Assembly: GCA_046350055.1 (NCBI GenBank)
Contig: JAXMBC010000001.1
Coordinates: forward strand, 4,526,001 to 4,590,000
Source: JAEUIE01 sp046350055
GTDB taxonomy: Bacteria > Planctomycetota > Planctomycetia > Gemmatales > HRBIN36
Direction of reading: 5' to 3'
Length of the DNA: 64,000 bases
Position numbers and translations under genes: made by a program. The notes under the pieces were generated by a model. It ran no database searches and was not told where the DNA came from. It saw only the letters and a list, made by a program, of their open reading frames with translations. Within the stretch, counting starts at the first letter, position 1, and each line of letters opens with the position of its first letter. Positions 1 to 7,796 of the stretch are shown piece after piece.

Positions 1-1
1 C

Positions 2-532
2 TTGCAGCTGAGGCATTGCAAAATGCAGGGCAACTCGAATTCAACAATTCTCTTTGCGGCTCCAACTCAGCGTTTTCTGATGGAGCACTGCATGCTCTAT
101 TCGGGCAAGGGTAAAGCCCTGCTCTGGTCAGACGCGATCCCGGCTAACAGCCGCATGAATGTCACTATTCAGCAAAACACCTTCTGGGATTACGAAACCG
201 GCCTTTCTCTTGAAGTACCCATGATTCCTGGCGAAATCTACTTCACTCTGCGGAATAACATCTTTTACCAGGTGAAGAATGTCTTGCAAATCGATCCTGC
301 CAAAGCGAAAATAAAGCCAGAGACGTTAAGCGGCAGCCTGACTGGTAAAGGTAATGTGTTTAATACACCTGCAAGTCAGCCGGGACTAACGATACCCAAA
401 TGGGGATTAGCAGGGCTAACCTTCGATTTGAACACGAGCATGACTCCAGCAAAGGACTTTCTTCGCTATCCAGCCAGCAGTCCGTTGCAAACTGCCGGTG
501 AGCGTAAAGATCCCGTTGGCGCAACAGAATAG
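2..532 (+). CDS. C-terminal part of a beta-helix protein, cut by window edge
   Basis: This frame is open at the left edge and ends with TAG at 530-532, so only the C-terminal part of the protein is visible and the first codon shown is not a real start. The protein reads as short strand-turn repeats such as LRHCKM, MEHCMLY and VTIQQNTFWDYETGLSL, the style of a right-handed parallel beta-helix (pectate-lyase-like). The same style of sequence forms the C-terminal half of the kinase at 1530-3911, so this may be the tail of a paralogous beta-helix kinase. That link is inferred from general resemblance, not an alignment. It lies 9 bases before the next small gene and is probably co-transcribed with it and the DUF1080 gene. 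Confidence 0.6.
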   Translation: MQLRHCKMQGNSNSTILFAAPTQRFLMEHCMLYSGKGKALLWSDAIPANSRMNVTIQQNTFWDYETGLSLEVPMIPGEIYFTLRNNIFYQVKNVLQIDPAKAKIKPETLSGSLTGKGNVFNTPASQPGLTIPKWGLAGLTFDLNTSMTPAKDFLRYPASSPLQTAGERKDPVGATE

Positions 533-541
533 GGGATCCCG

Positions 542-817
542 ATGGATGCTCTTGCCACGTTTGGAGCACTCGCAGCTGGCGAAGGAGCCAATGCCATGGC
601 AATCCTGGCTCCACATGAATTGCCGCCCGGGCATGTCAACTGGACTGCCAAAGAAATCACTACAGCAGATCACCTCTTTGCCAGTACCCCGCCTGCATCA
701 CTCCTGACAGCATGGCTTACCACAGGCGCTTGCCTTGTGGCATGGAAGGAAGCTACCTTTGATTCCACTGGGAATCAAACCAAGAAAACTGACAAAACTG
801 AGGAACCCTTATCATGA
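542..817 (+). CDS. Small membrane-associated hypothetical protein
   Basis: A 91-aa open frame fills the gap between the beta-helix protein and the DUF1080 gene. Its stop overlaps the DUF1080 start (ATGA at 814-817), the usual sign of translational coupling, which is the main reason to believe it is real. Residues around 51-68 (ASLLTAWLTTGACLVAW) could form one membrane helix. The C-terminus is polar and Lys-rich. I do not recognise a family. It could be a small helper of the neighbouring hydrolase or a chance open frame; the coupling favours the former only weakly. Confidence 0.45.
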   Translation: MDALATFGALAAGEGANAMAILAPHELPPGHVNWTAKEITTADHLFASTPPASLLTAWLTTGACLVAWKEATFDSTGNQTKKTDKTEEPLS

Positions 818-1527
818 TGACATTCATTGTCATGTTGTTAGCCACCATTCCTGCAGATGAGCCGTATGGCAGCATTGCCGACGTGAAGCTTTCCAAGCCA
901 GAGGATGGAATAGACTTTCCCAGCGTGCCTGCACCCTCTGGTGCATTGATTCTCTTCGATGGCAAATCCCTTGATAATTGGACCAGGAAGGACGGCAAGA
1001 CCAAGCCGGGTTGGAAGCTTGAAGGCGGTGTCATGGAAGTGACTAAGACAGGCGATATTGTGACCAAGGAAAAGTTTACCGGCCACTTCAAGCTGCATGT
1101 TGAGTTTCGCGTACCCTACATGCCCAAGGCCAAAGGTCAGGCGCGTGGCAATAGCGGTGTATATGTTCAAGGACGCTATGAAGTCCAGGTGCTCGATAGC
1201 TATGGACTGGATAGCAAGTGGGACGATTGTGCAGGGATTTACTCCATCGCCAAACCAAAGGTCAATGCCTGTAAAGCTCCAACTGTCTGGCAATCATATG
1301 ACATTGAGTTTCATTCACCCGTTTTCACTGATGGCAAGAAGACAGAGCCAGCATGGATCAACGTCTGGCACAACGGTGTGTTAGTGCACGATAAAGTTAC
1401 GTTGACCAAGGATAACACTCCTGCGGGTGCAGGTGGCGATCCCAGCCTGCCCGGACCCATACTGCTTCAGGATCACGGGAATCCTGTGCAGTATCGGAAC
1501 ATCTGGCTGATCAAGCTGGATAAGTGA
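814..1527 (+). CDS. DUF1080 (3-keto-disaccharide hydrolase-like) protein
   Basis: The 237-aa protein matches the DUF1080 / 3-keto-disaccharide hydrolase family, a concanavalin-like beta-sandwich very expanded in planctomycetes and used on extracellular glycans. Visible hallmarks are LFDGKSLDNW near residue 48, the WKLEGGVMEV segment, GNSGVYVQGRYEVQVLDS, and the C-terminal ILLQDHGNPVQYRNIWL, all in the family order. The first 15 residues are hydrophobic and may be a short signal peptide. The start at 814 overlaps the stop of the preceding small gene. The gene ends only 2 bases from the convergent kinase gene. Substrate cannot be told from sequence. Confidence 0.9.
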   Translation: MMTFIVMLLATIPADEPYGSIADVKLSKPEDGIDFPSVPAPSGALILFDGKSLDNWTRKDGKTKPGWKLEGGVMEVTKTGDIVTKEKFTGHFKLHVEFRVPYMPKAKGQARGNSGVYVQGRYEVQVLDSYGLDSKWDDCAGIYSIAKPKVNACKAPTVWQSYDIEFHSPVFTDGKKTEPAWINVWHNGVLVHDKVTLTKDNTPAGAGGDPSLPGPILLQDHGNPVQYRNIWLIKLDK

Positions 1528-1529
1528 CC

Positions 1530-3911
1530 TTACTTGCCAGCCTTTTTTGACAACAAATACGCTTGTCCCGGGCCGACAGGCGCTGAAGGCCCGGCATTTA
1601 CTGGCAATGCTCCACTGGGAGCGTCGATACGTAACACCTGAAGTGGCGTAACCACGTCATTGGCGGGACGATCGTGATATCGAATGGTCCCTTCGATGGA
1701 CTGAGACTTCTCCATTTTCCATGCTGCCAGCCATTGCTCCAGTAGCTTGAGATCCGAAGGTAAATTGATCAATGGCTGGTTCAAACGCAAGCTGCCCAGA
1801 AACATGAGCCTTTTCCGATAGATATTGGCTTCCTCGGACCAGGCGATGCATGTCCGCATCATGCTTTCCATCGTCTCAGGCTTTGTCAAGTTGAACGGAT
1901 TCTTAGGCAAAGGAACAAGGATAATCATCGCAGGGCAGTCGATAATATTGCGGCATGCAGTGATACTAATCGTGTTCTTGGGAAGATTCTCCAGCAGTAC
2001 CTGGAAAGTGCGTTGAGTAACAACCAGGTTATTGTGGAACTGTACTCCCGGCCTCACGTTAGTTGAAGCACTGGATGGTCGAGTCACATTCAAAGCAGCA
2101 CGTCCCTCCAGAACGCAGTCCTCGATGATGATGGGATGAGTTGTGGTTTGCCAGCCAATACAAACTCCAGAAGGTGAGACAAAATGGCAACGACGTATCA
2201 ATGTCTCGCGTGTCGCGGCTGCCACGCATGCCATGTTTGTTCCACCAATGACTCTGCAGTTCAGCATGGTGAGTCGCGACCCACTGGCGTAGACAGCGGA
2301 ACGTGAGCCTGGGTCTTCAAGCTTCGTGACAGATGGTGTCTTGGGCCAGAATATCTCCAGTCCTTCCAGGTGGAGGTCTGCATGGCTATGCAGGAACGGC
2401 GCATATGCGGTATGATCGACATCTGGAACAAAGCGCGGATGCGATCCTGACGCTGCTTTTATTGTGAGATTCTTGGACTCAATAGTCAGTGGCTCCGTGA
2501 AAAACGGGCCATCACCCTGCACTTCAATTACACTCTGATTACCAGCTTCCCGTATAGCCTCTGCCAGCGTACTGTACAACTCATTCCTGCCCTGAACAAC
2601 AAATCCCTGCTGTTGAGGTTTGTTGCTGATTACCGAACTGGTAGAGTTCGGTGCAACTTTACCAGTTAACAATGTCCAGGTCGAAACGGTAATCAAACCT
2701 AAGGTAACAAGTATGCTGGCTATGATTACAGGCCAGCGCGTGGAATTGTTAGTTGTTGAGTTTGTTGCAAGTTCAGGACATTGTTTTTCCAGCAGAGTGA
2801 TCAATTCAGCTGCACTGCTTATCCGGTTTTCCGGTTCTTTGCGCAAGAGACGATGCACAATCTGAGCGAACCACGTTGGCACTTGTGCATCGGTTTCGAC
2901 AAGCAATTTCTCTTTTGCAGTCCGTATCTGATTGAGGATTACAAACGGGGAATCGGCATGAAACGGTAACACACCACTGGCTGCCTGATATAGCACCACG
3001 CCCAGGCTGAAAAGATCCGAACGGGCATCAACAGCATGATCATTTGCCTGCTCCGGAGACATATACGCCGGAGTTCCAGCAAGCGTTCCTATTGCAGTAA
3101 CGGAGTCATGTCCAATGTACTTGGCAAGACCAAAATCGCTCAGATATGCATGATGCGATGCAGAATCGATCAGGATGTTGGCAGGTTTGATGTCGCGGTG
3201 GATCAAATGGTGATCATGGGCTGCAGCAAGTCCACGTGCCAGTTGTTTGGCGAGAGGCAACAGTTCAGCAAAGTTCAGCTTTTTGACGCGGTGTAAGCGT
3301 TCAGCCAGAGATTCACCCTGTACATACTGCAATACGAGATAGGGCATGCCATCCGCTTCATCGATGGAATGAATTGCAACCACATTCTCGTGATGCAACG
3401 CAGCGGCTGCCTGAGCTTCACGAAGGAAGCGACTTTTTGCGTCTGGATGCTGAAGTAAGTGTGGTGACAGGACTTTGACAGCAACGGTGCGGTTAAGCAC
3501 GGTATCCAGTCCTTCAAAGACCACTCCCATGCCACCTCGACCAATGATGCGACGAATCTGAATAGTACCCAGGCGTCCCATATAGCCAGGCATCATCGTT
3601 GGCTGCAACACTGGAATGGTAGCAACGAGCCCTGACTGTTCTGAAGGAGTGGACAAGCATGTTGCAAACTCTGCAGATTCCTGTTGCAGTCGTTTCATCA
3701 CCATCTTGAGACACATTGAATCAGAAAGCGATCTGGCGGAATTATTCCCTTTCACGACGCGACTGATACTTGCCACATCAGCCATGTCTTCAAGACGGGA
3801 CCGGCAGTGATCACATTCACCCAGATGAATATCCCATGTGGCATGATCCTCGTGGGGTAGTTCCCCACATAAAATCGACTGGAGTTGGGAATCAGCGGGA
3901 CACGGGGTCAT
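1530..3911 (-). CDS. Membrane Ser/Thr kinase with zinc-finger head and beta-helix sensor
   Basis: The protein has 793 residues. Residues about 1-45 hold an H-x(3)-C-x2-C arrangement (HLGECDHC) like anti-sigma zinc fingers. Residues about 117-375 form a Hanks-type kinase: glycine loop GRGGMG at 125-130, VAVK with Lys146, HRD at 238-240, DFG at 259-261 and a SPE in place of APE at 285-287. A membrane helix follows (about 393-415). The remaining 370 residues are beta-helix-like repeats outside the membrane. The start ATG overlaps the stop of the sigma-factor gene (ATGA), so the two are co-translated. In planctomycetes such pairs act as sigma factor plus regulator kinase. That this kinase controls its sigma partner is inferred from the overlap and the zinc finger. 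The ligand of the beta-helix is unknown. Confidence 0.9.
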   Translation of the reverse strand: MTPCPADSQLQSILCGELPHEDHATWDIHLGECDHCRSRLEDMADVASISRVVKGNNSARSLSDSMCLKMVMKRLQQESAEFATCLSTPSEQSGLVATIPVLQPTMMPGYMGRLGTIQIRRIIGRGGMGVVFEGLDTVLNRTVAVKVLSPHLLQHPDAKSRFLREAQAAAALHHENVVAIHSIDEADGMPYLVLQYVQGESLAERLHRVKKLNFAELLPLAKQLARGLAAAHDHHLIHRDIKPANILIDSASHHAYLSDFGLAKYIGHDSVTAIGTLAGTPAYMSPEQANDHAVDARSDLFSLGVVLYQAASGVLPFHADSPFVILNQIRTAKEKLLVETDAQVPTWFAQIVHRLLRKEPENRISSAAELITLLEKQCPELATNSTTNNSTRWPVIIASILVTLGLITVSTWTLLTGKVAPNSTSSVISNKPQQQGFVVQGRNELYSTLAEAIREAGNQSVIEVQGDGPFFTEPLTIESKNLTIKAASGSHPRFVPDVDHTAYAPFLHSHADLHLEGLEIFWPKTPSVTKLEDPGSRSAVYASGSRLTMLNCRVIGGTNMACVAAATRETLIRRCHFVSPSGVCIGWQTTTHPIIIEDCVLEGRAALNVTRPSSASTNVRPGVQFHNNLVVTQRTFQVLLENLPKNTISITACRNIIDCPAMIILVPLPKNPFNLTKPETMESMMRTCIAWSEEANIYRKRLMFLGSLRLNQPLINLPSDLKLLEQWLAAWKMEKSQSIEGTIRYHDRPANDVVTPLQVLRIDAPSGALPVNAGPSAPVGPGQAYLLSKKAGK

Positions 3912-4600
3912 GGCTCTTCTCCCTGGGCCGATTGGATCTCCTGACGAATGCGGTTGGTTATTCTGCTGCGAGCGATGTAGACTGCTCCTGTTGTGATTTG
4001 CAAATCACTGGCTACCTTGCAGATATCTTCGCTCAATACCACTGTACGCCAGAACGCCTGCCAACTTGCTGGTCGAAATTCCGATTCAACCCGTCGCGCG
4101 GCCCAATGAAACAAATGCAGTTGATACTCCTGATCCCATGCGGATTGTTCTGATTCGGCTGGTTGTTCTGAGAGGAATTCTCGAACTTCAGAATCGCCGC
4201 TTCCTTGTGCATGCGAAGCGCGTCGTGTGAAGAACTTGCGAATCTGATTCCGGGCAATTGTAAATAGCCAGCCACGAAACGATCCTTTGGCTGGTTCGTA
4301 GATGAATTCCGGAGCTGCTCGCAGTACCAGCCGCAGTGTATCCTGTGCAAGATCGGCTGCATCGGCATCCTGCAGACGATTCTTCATCGCATAAGAATGA
4401 AGCAAAGGCGCATAAAGCTCAACAAACTCGCGCCAGGCCTGTGTGTCCTGCGGGTTGCGAATACGAAGCAGAAGACTGGCGCGTGTTTCCATTAGACCCG
4501 GCTTGGAAGCGGGACACTTTCTGGATTCGCTCAAAGTACTCGACGCCATTGTTGGTTGCAAGCCTGGAACTCGCGATAACTTTATTGTCTTTGTTGGCAT
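3908..4600 (-). CDS. ECF-type RNA polymerase sigma factor (planctomycete family)
   Basis: This is a sigma-70 family factor of the ECF type: region 2 spans about residues 50-125 (FVELYAPLLHSYA, DLAQDTLRLVLRAAPEF, GSFRGWLFTIARNQIRKF). Region 4 lies near the C-terminus (SEDICKVASDLQITTGAVYIARSRITNRIRQEI), where the HTH recognises the -35 element. The N-terminal 36 residues look disordered; METRASLLLRI at residue 37 is a possible true start, which would give 194 aa, closer to family length. The stop overlaps the kinase start. A role in stress or envelope-signal transcription under control of the adjacent kinase is inferred. Confidence 0.9.
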   Translation of the reverse strand: MPTKTIKLSRVPGLQPTMASSTLSESRKCPASKPGLMETRASLLLRIRNPQDTQAWREFVELYAPLLHSYAMKNRLQDADAADLAQDTLRLVLRAAPEFIYEPAKGSFRGWLFTIARNQIRKFFTRRASHAQGSGDSEVREFLSEQPAESEQSAWDQEYQLHLFHWAARRVESEFRPASWQAFWRTVVLSEDICKVASDLQITTGAVYIARSRITNRIRQEIQSAQGEEP

Positions 4601-4633
4601 GGCAGATCTAATGTCATGCCAACATAAGTATGG

Positions 4634-5068
4634 CTATGCAGATACCGGATTCGAACTGACAGATGACGTTCTTCGTAGGAAACACAATCCGCCAGCCACT
4701 ATCATGAAGAAAGAGAAAATGAGACTTTTTGGTTCAAACAATGCAGGTATTACAGCAGACGCAATCAGTACTGCACCTGCGACCTGGGGCTTGATTTTGT
4801 TTAAGAATAACAATGTGATGGCGATCAGTCCTCCGACGCACCCTGCCACCAGAAAATAGGCAGAACGGACAATACTGTTGAGAGTAGCCATCTGCGTGCT
4901 CAACTTGTTCGATGCAGTCTGATTTCCGGAGGCTTTGAGATTTTTCTCATACTCTTCCAACTGCTTGATGGTATCCGCATGAGTGTTTGAATCGCTAAGC
5001 CACTTCGCTCCGATTCCACCAGCCCCCAGGGCTCCCAGAATTCCAAGTATCACGATCACAATGCGCAT
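4634..5068 (-). CDS. Small multi-pass membrane protein, unknown
   Basis: I place the start at 5068 (MRIVIVILGILGAL) because a GGAG lies 7 bases upstream; a longer frame from 5101 lacks such a site. The 144-aa product has one N-terminal membrane helix, a polar helical stretch (NTHADTIKQLEEYEKNLKAS) and about three further hydrophobic segments near residues 68-128. No family is recognised. It runs in the same direction as the sigma/kinase pair and ends 33 bases upstream of the sigma start, so it may be the first gene of that operon. Confidence 0.65.
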   Translation of the reverse strand: MRIVIVILGILGALGAGGIGAKWLSDSNTHADTIKQLEEYEKNLKASGNQTASNKLSTQMATLNSIVRSAYFLVAGCVGGLIAITLLFLNKIKPQVAGAVLIASAVIPALFEPKSLIFSFFMIVAGGLCFLRRTSSVSSNPVSA

Positions 5069-5341
5069 AACTGCTCCAGTATTCGGGTAAGAACGCCTCA
5101 TAGCGTAGATACCTCAGGTATCCACGAAAGCCCCGAACCTTTCAATGATTGGTCAAAATATTCCAGCCTGATGTAAGGCCTTGGGAATACAAGACTTACT
5201 GCTTCAACGATTACAATAAGGCTGGAGCAAGTTACTACACCTTTGGGAGTTTACTTCGGAACATGCGTTGCCGTGAATATCCTAGATATCAGCCAGAGTT
5301 TCAAATCGACGGCCCAGTCTTATTGGCAGATGCGGGATTGC

Positions 5342-6721
5342 ATGGCCCATTATTTTAAGTTCAAAACCCTGAATGATCTGCAAGCCGAAGCCCATCGGCT
5401 GCGTGTTGAGTTACCAGCTCAGGACGACCTCTCCCCGCTGTTTCGTTCACTTGCTGTCGGCAGTTTTATCCTGGGTAATCGCCTGTGTATCCATCCGATG
5501 GAAGGATGCGACGGTACTACTGATGGACTTCCTGGCGAACTGACCGAGCGTCGTTATCGGCGTTTTGGCGCTGGCGGTGCTAAGTTGATCTGGGGCGAAG
5601 CCGCGGCCATAGTACCGGAAGCACGTGCCAATCCCAGACAACTCGTCATCTCTGCTATTCATTATCCCCAATTGGCTCGTTTAGCGGAGATTGCGAGGAC
5701 TGCACATCAGGCGATCTTTCATAATACCGATGATCTACTTATAGGATTGCAGCTTACTCATTCGGGGCGATACTCATTTCAGCAACCACAGATTGCCTGC
5801 CATGATGACGTCCTCGACAACAGACTCACTGCTCCTGCACGCTATCTGACTGATGACGATTTGAAACGCCTTGAAGATCAGTTTGTCGCAGCAGCTCATA
5901 TCGCCTTCCAGGCTGGCTTCCAGTTCATCGATATCAAGCAATGTCATCGCTATCTGCTGAATGAACTGCTTTCCGCTCGCACCCGTCCTGGCCCGTATGG
6001 GGGCAGCTTTGAGAATCGCACTCGATTCGTGCGCAACATCATCACGCGCATTCGCTCTGAAATTCCCAACCTTCTCGTGGCTAGCCGGCTAAACCTGTTT
6101 GATGGGTTGCCTTTTCATGGCAGTACTGGGACGGTAGGTAAGGTGGATGCTGCGAATCTTCCATTGAAAAACTACTGGGGTACAAACCCACAATGCCCCG
6201 ATGAAATGGACTTAAGTGAACCGTGCCGATGGGTAATCGAATTGAAACAGTTGGGTGTAGCATTGTTGAACCTGACTTTGGGCAATCCTTATGCGTCTCC
6301 TCATTATCTTCGACCATTTGAGTACCCACCTCCAGATGGGTACCTGACTCCAGAGCATCCTCTCCTGGGTGTTGCTCGTCATCTGGCTGCAGCGCGAACG
6401 ATTCAGCAATTGGATACAACTCTGGCATGTGTGGGAAGTGGATATAGCTGGCTTCAGGAGTTCCTTTTTCATGTCGGGGCTGCTAATATTGAGCAAGGTT
6501 ACATCAACATAGTCGGTGTAGGTCGTGGCTCTCTTTCCCAGCCCGACTTTGCCAAGCAACTCATGGATCATGGCAAACTGGATCGCAAACGTGTCTGTCG
6601 CACGTTCAGTTATTGCACTGCTTTGATGCGATCCAAACACAATGCTGAAGGACAATTTGTTACCGGGTGTCCACCCTTTGACAAAGAGGTCTATCAGCCT
6701 GTGTGGAAAGCTGCGCAATAG
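5342..6721 (+). CDS. NADH:flavin oxidoreductase, Old Yellow Enzyme family
   Basis: A TIM-barrel FMN oxidoreductase of about 459 residues. Visible OYE features are the N-terminal LGNRLCIHPMEGCDG (FMN-binding strand 1), GAKLIWGEAAAI, GLQLTHSGRYS (the QLxHxGR signature), FQAGFQFIDIKQCHRYLLNELLS with an H-x-Y-L substrate/FMN motif, and the R-x-G-x-YGGSFENRTRF loop. The C-terminal part (VGRGSLSQPDFAKQL) is the FMN phosphate region. The track upstream could give a longer start at 5243, but the conserved part begins with YFKFKTLNDLQAEA, so MAHYFKFK at 5342 is preferred. The C-terminal CTAL/C cluster may be redox-related but is not a clear Fe-S motif. Substrate unknown. Confidence 0.85.
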   Translation: MAHYFKFKTLNDLQAEAHRLRVELPAQDDLSPLFRSLAVGSFILGNRLCIHPMEGCDGTTDGLPGELTERRYRRFGAGGAKLIWGEAAAIVPEARANPRQLVISAIHYPQLARLAEIARTAHQAIFHNTDDLLIGLQLTHSGRYSFQQPQIACHDDVLDNRLTAPARYLTDDDLKRLEDQFVAAAHIAFQAGFQFIDIKQCHRYLLNELLSARTRPGPYGGSFENRTRFVRNIITRIRSEIPNLLVASRLNLFDGLPFHGSTGTVGKVDAANLPLKNYWGTNPQCPDEMDLSEPCRWVIELKQLGVALLNLTLGNPYASPHYLRPFEYPPPDGYLTPEHPLLGVARHLAAARTIQQLDTTLACVGSGYSWLQEFLFHVGAANIEQGYINIVGVGRGSLSQPDFAKQLMDHGKLDRKRVCRTFSYCTALMRSKHNAEGQFVTGCPPFDKEVYQPVWKAAQ

Positions 6722-6801
6722 AAGCCACAGTCTTAACATCAAGCTACTACCGCCTGTCTCCCTCACGCAGTAGAACTAACTAGGTAATCGAGGAGCGAGC
6801 G

Positions 6802-7068
6802 ATGGCGGAGCCACGGAACTACACGCCGTACCAGCAGAAGATCATTAAACGATATTATGGCGAGCAGCCTGCGATTCTTCATGAACGGCTGGCTAAATTG
6901 GTAGGCGATCTTTACCTTGCCAAGGGTGCTTCACGTGCCAGATTGTGGAAACAGGCTGCTGAGGCGATGACCAAGCTGGGATATTCCGCTGATCGTGTGA
7001 CACATGTGACAACCAGCGACAAACCTGAACTCCTTGCTGTCGTGGTGAAAGAACTGGAAGCCAAGTAA
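6802..7068 (+). CDS. Small conserved-looking soluble protein, unknown
   Basis: An 88-aa protein with a strong GAGGAG seven bases before the ATG. The sequence (MAEPRNYTPYQQKIIKRYY and later LAKLVGDLYLAKGASRARLWKQAAEAMTKLGY) is helical and charged, with no signal or membrane segment. It resembles small uncharacterised proteins that I associate with planctomycetes, but I cannot name a family. It lies 4 bases before the ECF sigma gene and is almost certainly in its operon, so a role linked to that sigma factor is possible. Confidence 0.7.
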   Translation: MAEPRNYTPYQQKIIKRYYGEQPAILHERLAKLVGDLYLAKGASRARLWKQAAEAMTKLGYSADRVTHVTTSDKPELLAVVVKELEAK

Positions 7069-7072
7069 CACC

Positions 7073-7753
7073 ATGCCTGCTTCGTCGAGTCATCCTGGTG
7101 AACCCAATGTTGAGCCAAGACCGTCACATGCAGCGCCTGGCATGCGAGCCTTGCCGCCTGCTGGGCAGCCCGCAGGTCTGCATGTCGGTCCCCATTCCAC
7201 AGATAATTACGCTGCCCATCTGGTAGCGCTGCAGGCCTATCTGCCGCGTATTCAGCACATTGTCCGCAAGTACATTTACAACGAAAGTGATGTGCAGGAG
7301 ATAGCTCAGGATGTGGTGGTGCGGGCTTTGCAAAAGCTCCCTTCCTTCCGAGGCGAGGCATCTCTCAGCACCTGGCTTCATCGCATTGCTACCAACTCAG
7401 CCTTGATGTTCCGTCGTCGCCGGCTGATGCAGCGCAGGATCGAGGAAAAGAAACCCATAGAGGAACTACTGGAAACGCATGCACCCAGCAATCCTCAATT
7501 GAACACCCCTACTCCTGAAGCAATCAGTTCCGGAAAGGCAGTGACGGCAGCCTTGCGGCGTGCCGTCGAAAACCTGCCTGAGGCCTATCGTAAAGTCGTA
7601 GTTCTTGCTGACATGGAAGACCTGCCGAACGAAGAAGTTGCCAGACGCCTGAATCTCAGTCTTCCAGCTGTAAAAAGTCGTCTACACCGTGCCAGGAAAA
7701 TGTTGCGCGATCAGGTTATCAATCACATTGAGCCTGATGAGGGTGTAGTTTGA
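7073..7753 (+). CDS. ECF RNA polymerase sigma factor
   Basis: A 226-aa sigma-70 ECF factor. The first 45 residues are Pro-rich and probably disordered. Region 2 follows (LPRIQHIVRKYIYNESDVQEIAQDVVVRALQKLPSFRGEASLSTWLHRIATN), then region 4 (ALRRAVENLPEAYRKVVVLADMEDLPNEEVARRLNLSLPAVKSRLHRARKML split over the HTH). It is close to the RpoE-like groups. No adjacent anti-sigma factor is visible; the small gene just upstream is the only operon partner. A perfect hairpin starts at its stop codon. Confidence 0.9.
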   Translation: MPASSSHPGEPNVEPRPSHAAPGMRALPPAGQPAGLHVGPHSTDNYAAHLVALQAYLPRIQHIVRKYIYNESDVQEIAQDVVVRALQKLPSFRGEASLSTWLHRIATNSALMFRRRRLMQRRIEEKKPIEELLETHAPSNPQLNTPTPEAISSGKAVTAALRRAVENLPEAYRKVVVLADMEDLPNEEVARRLNLSLPAVKSRLHRARKMLRDQVINHIEPDEGVV

Positions 7754-7796
7754 CGTCAGGAATTACTGGTATTCCTGACGTCACGTATACTTTTTA
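7751..7796 (+). terminator. Strong hairpin terminator after ECF sigma gene
   Basis: TGACGTCAGGAAT (7751-7763) and its perfect complement ATTCCTGACGTCA (7771-7783) form a 13-bp stem with a 7-base loop. A CGTATAC then TTTTTA follows, so it is an intrinsic terminator for the rightward operon. The stem begins at the sigma stop codon, and the T-run reaches the stop codon of the convergent surface-protein gene (7794). Confidence 0.8.

Noticed and set aside
4640..4665. tRNA-like GTTCGAATCC on the minus strand
   Set aside because: It lies in the coding end of a membrane protein gene (SSVSSNPVSA) and no acceptor or anticodon arm can be drawn.
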